Of a stretch of DNA of 7,559 nucleotides, positions 6,347 through 7,559 are shown piece after piece. Made by a program: the position numbers and the translations under genes. Every line of letters begins with the position of its first letter. Position 1 is the stretch's first letter. Origin of the DNA: an uncultured Kouleothrix sp. (GTDB taxonomy: Bacteria; Chloroflexota; Chloroflexia; Chloroflexales; Roseiflexaceae); contig CALLYN010000091.1 in the NCBI GenBank assembly GCA_937858455.1, positions 1 to 7,559 of the forward strand, read 5' to 3'. Below the pieces are notes generated by a model that saw only the letters and a list, made by a program, of their open reading frames with translations, did no database searches and was not told the origin of the DNA.

Positions 6347-7559
6347 TTACTTGTCGACGTTATCCTTGTTATAGACGGTGAACGGCCCCATCAGCACGCG
6401 CAGGCCCTTGTCGCGCGTCGGGTCCTTCTCGATGGTGTAGCTGCCCATCCGCCCGGCCTTGAATGTTTCGCCGGCCTCGCCCTTCAGCGCGCCGGTGGCC
6501 AGCATGTACGTGGTGTAGTATGTCAGGTAGCCGAGGTCCTTGAACGACCACAGCGCGAACTGCGGCGCGCAGCCGTTCTTGGTGTAGCTGGCCATCTCGG
6601 CCGGCAAGCCCAGCCCCGACACCTTCACCTTGTCGCACAGGTTCTCGTCCTGCATCGCCTTGGCCGCCGCCGCGATCCCCACCGTCGTCGGCGCCATGAT
6701 CAGCTTCATGTCCGGGTACTTGTCGACCAGCGCCAGCGCCTGCTTGTAGCTCGTCTCGCTCTGGTCGTTGCCGTACACCACGTCGAGCAGCTGCAGCTTG
6801 CTGTACTTCGCGTCCTTGAGCGCGTCCTTCATCGCCGCGATCCAGGCGTTCTGGTTGGCGGCGTCGGGCGAGGCCGACAGCACCGCGAACTTGCCGCCGT
6901 CCGCGCCGAGGATGGAGAGCGCCATATCGGCCATGACCTTGCCGGTCTCTTTGAAGTCGACCTGGGCGATGAACACGCTCTCGCCGTCGGCCGAGGGGAT
7001 GGGCGAGTCCCAGGAGACGACCTTGATGCCGGCGTCGGCGGCGGCCTTGGCGGCAGGGGCGATCTGGTCGCCGGCGTTGTTGGAGATCATCACCGCGTTG
7101 ACGCCCTGGGTCTTGGCGTTGGTCACGATCTCGATCTGGCCGGCGACGCTGTTATCGGCGGTGGGGCCGGTGAAGTTGAGCGCCTCGGGGTTCTGCAGCT
7201 CCTTGGCGGCCTCCTGCGCGCCCTCGTTCGCCTGGTCGAACACCGCGATCCCCAGGAACTTCGGCAGCAGGATCATCTTGACGGCCTTGCCCTTGGTGGC
7301 CTCAACCGCCGCCTTGGCCGGCGCCGCGCCGCCGGTTTCTTTGTCGATGTTGTCTTTGTTGTACACCGAGAACGGCCCCATCAGCACGCGCAGGCCCTTG
7401 TCGCGCGTCGGGTCCTTCTCGATCTTGAACGTGCCCATGCGGCCCGCCTCGAACTGCTCGCCGGCCTCGCCCTTCAGCGCGCCCGACGCGAGCAAGTAGG
7501 TGGCGTAGTATGTCAGGTAGCCGAGGTCCTTGAACGACCACAGCGCGAACTGCGGCGCG
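6347..7559 (-). CDS. Sugar ABC transporter substrate-binding protein (RhaS/LsrB type), tandem-duplicated, 5'-truncated
   Basis: The 403 visible residues run off the right edge. Residues 1-73 are the C-terminal part of one binding domain, ending [11 protein letters not shown]. Residues 74-91 ([18 protein letters not shown]) are an Ala-rich linker, and 92-403 are a second complete periplasmic binding domain (Peripla_BP_4 type, PF13407) ending [11 protein letters not shown] and a TAA. Family landmarks in the complete domain are [36 protein letters not shown], a VVSWDSPIP strand and [18 protein letters not shown], which parallel LsrB and rhamnose-binding RhaS. The LsrB-type lysine (PK) and aspartate (WDS) are kept, but the DQ pair is NQ and the PDA ligand loop reads APTTVG, so autoinducer-2 is not a safe guess; a sugar such as rhamnose is likelier. 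The second domain has no signal peptide of its own. The protein is presumably secreted by a signal sequence outside the window. The transporter's permease and ATPase genes are not visible. Confidence 0.87.
   Translation of the reverse strand, partial: APQFALWSFKDLGYLTYYATYLLASGALKGEAGEQFEAGRMGTFKIEKDPTRDKGLRVLMGPFSVYNKDNIDKETGGAAPAKAAVEATKGKAVKMILLPKFLGIAVFDQANEGAQEAAKELQNPEALNFTGPTADNSVAGQIEIVTNAKTQGVNAVMISNNAGDQIAPAAKAAADAGIKVVSWDSPIPSADGESVFIAQVDFKETGKVMADMALSILGADGGKFAVLSASPDAANQNAWIAAMKDALKDAKYSKLQLLDVVYGNDQSETSYKQALALVDKYPDMKLIMAPTTVGIAAAAKAMQDENLCDKVKVSGLGLPAEMASYTKNGCAPQFALWSFKDLGYLTYYTTYMLATGALKGEAGETFKAGRMGSYTIEKDPTRDKGLRVLMGPFTVYNKDNVDK
6351..6569 (-). repeat. Tandem repeat, downstream copy (within binding-protein gene)
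   Basis: This segment aligns without gaps to 7341-7559 at an offset of exactly 990 bases. By hand count there are about 27 differences in 219 bases, with long identical blocks such as 6381-6430 and 6541-6569. It encodes the last 73 residues of the second binding domain. The comparison stops only because the window ends. Confidence 0.9.
7341..7559 (-). repeat. Tandem repeat, upstream copy (within binding-protein gene)
   Basis: This is the partner of 6351-6569, encoding the C-terminal 73 residues of the preceding binding domain; about ten of the 73 residues differ between copies. The copy is bounded exactly where the other has its stop codon: GAA (Glu74) here aligns with TAA there. The repeat probably continues beyond the right edge. 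Confidence 0.9.

Noticed and set aside
6768..7499. A 243-residue + strand open frame opposite the binding-protein gene
   Set aside because: It is the antisense shadow of a strongly recognisable binding domain and shows an Ser/Ala/Pro-rich composition without motifs.

Overview
The window is GC-rich DNA with strong G/C preference at third codon positions. It carries five complete protein genes on the + strand and partial genes cut by both edges. No rRNA, tRNA, CRISPR array or insertion-sequence transposase was seen. Gene content and codon style suggest a filamentous Chloroflexota-like bacterium (Roseiflexus/Kouleothrix type). This is an inference from overall impression, because no phylogenetic marker gene is present.

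Left end (1-1021): the 3' part of a class I SAM-dependent methyltransferase with a C-terminal THUMP-like domain runs off the left edge. It is followed by a 314-bp gap holding the start of a small minus-strand reading frame. That frame has a near-perfect Shine-Dalgarno but runs into antisense of the methyltransferase, so it may be a truncated gene.

Centre (1022-3838): an ABC-2 type exporter of the COG4586/COG4587/COG3694 class, with one ATPase and two different permeases. This is the family of the cyanobacterial viologen exporter. The two permease genes are separated by a 234-bp spacer (202 bp if the spacer is counted to the nearest repeat edges) filled with inverted-repeat structure, including a 162-bp imperfect inverted repeat with a perfect 20-bp-arm hairpin at its centre. 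Next comes an MFS drug-exporter-like gene resembling MdtH (3903-5132), then a class C beta-lactamase/esterase-like serine hydrolase with a clear Shine-Dalgarno (5198-6268). The three exporter proteins plus the MFS pump look like a small export/detoxification cluster, but substrates cannot be read from the sequence.

Right end (6269-7559): a strong hairpin (22-bp arms) lies between convergent genes. On the minus strand is a sugar ABC-transporter substrate-binding protein of the RhaS/LsrB type. Its reading frame contains the C-terminal part of one binding domain fused directly, without a stop, to a second complete copy. The two copies are collinear at an exact 990-bp (330-codon) offset and about 88% identical over the 219 bases that can be compared. 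This in-frame tandem duplication of a periplasmic binding protein is the most unusual feature of the window. How many copies exist upstream cannot be seen because the gene runs off the right edge.
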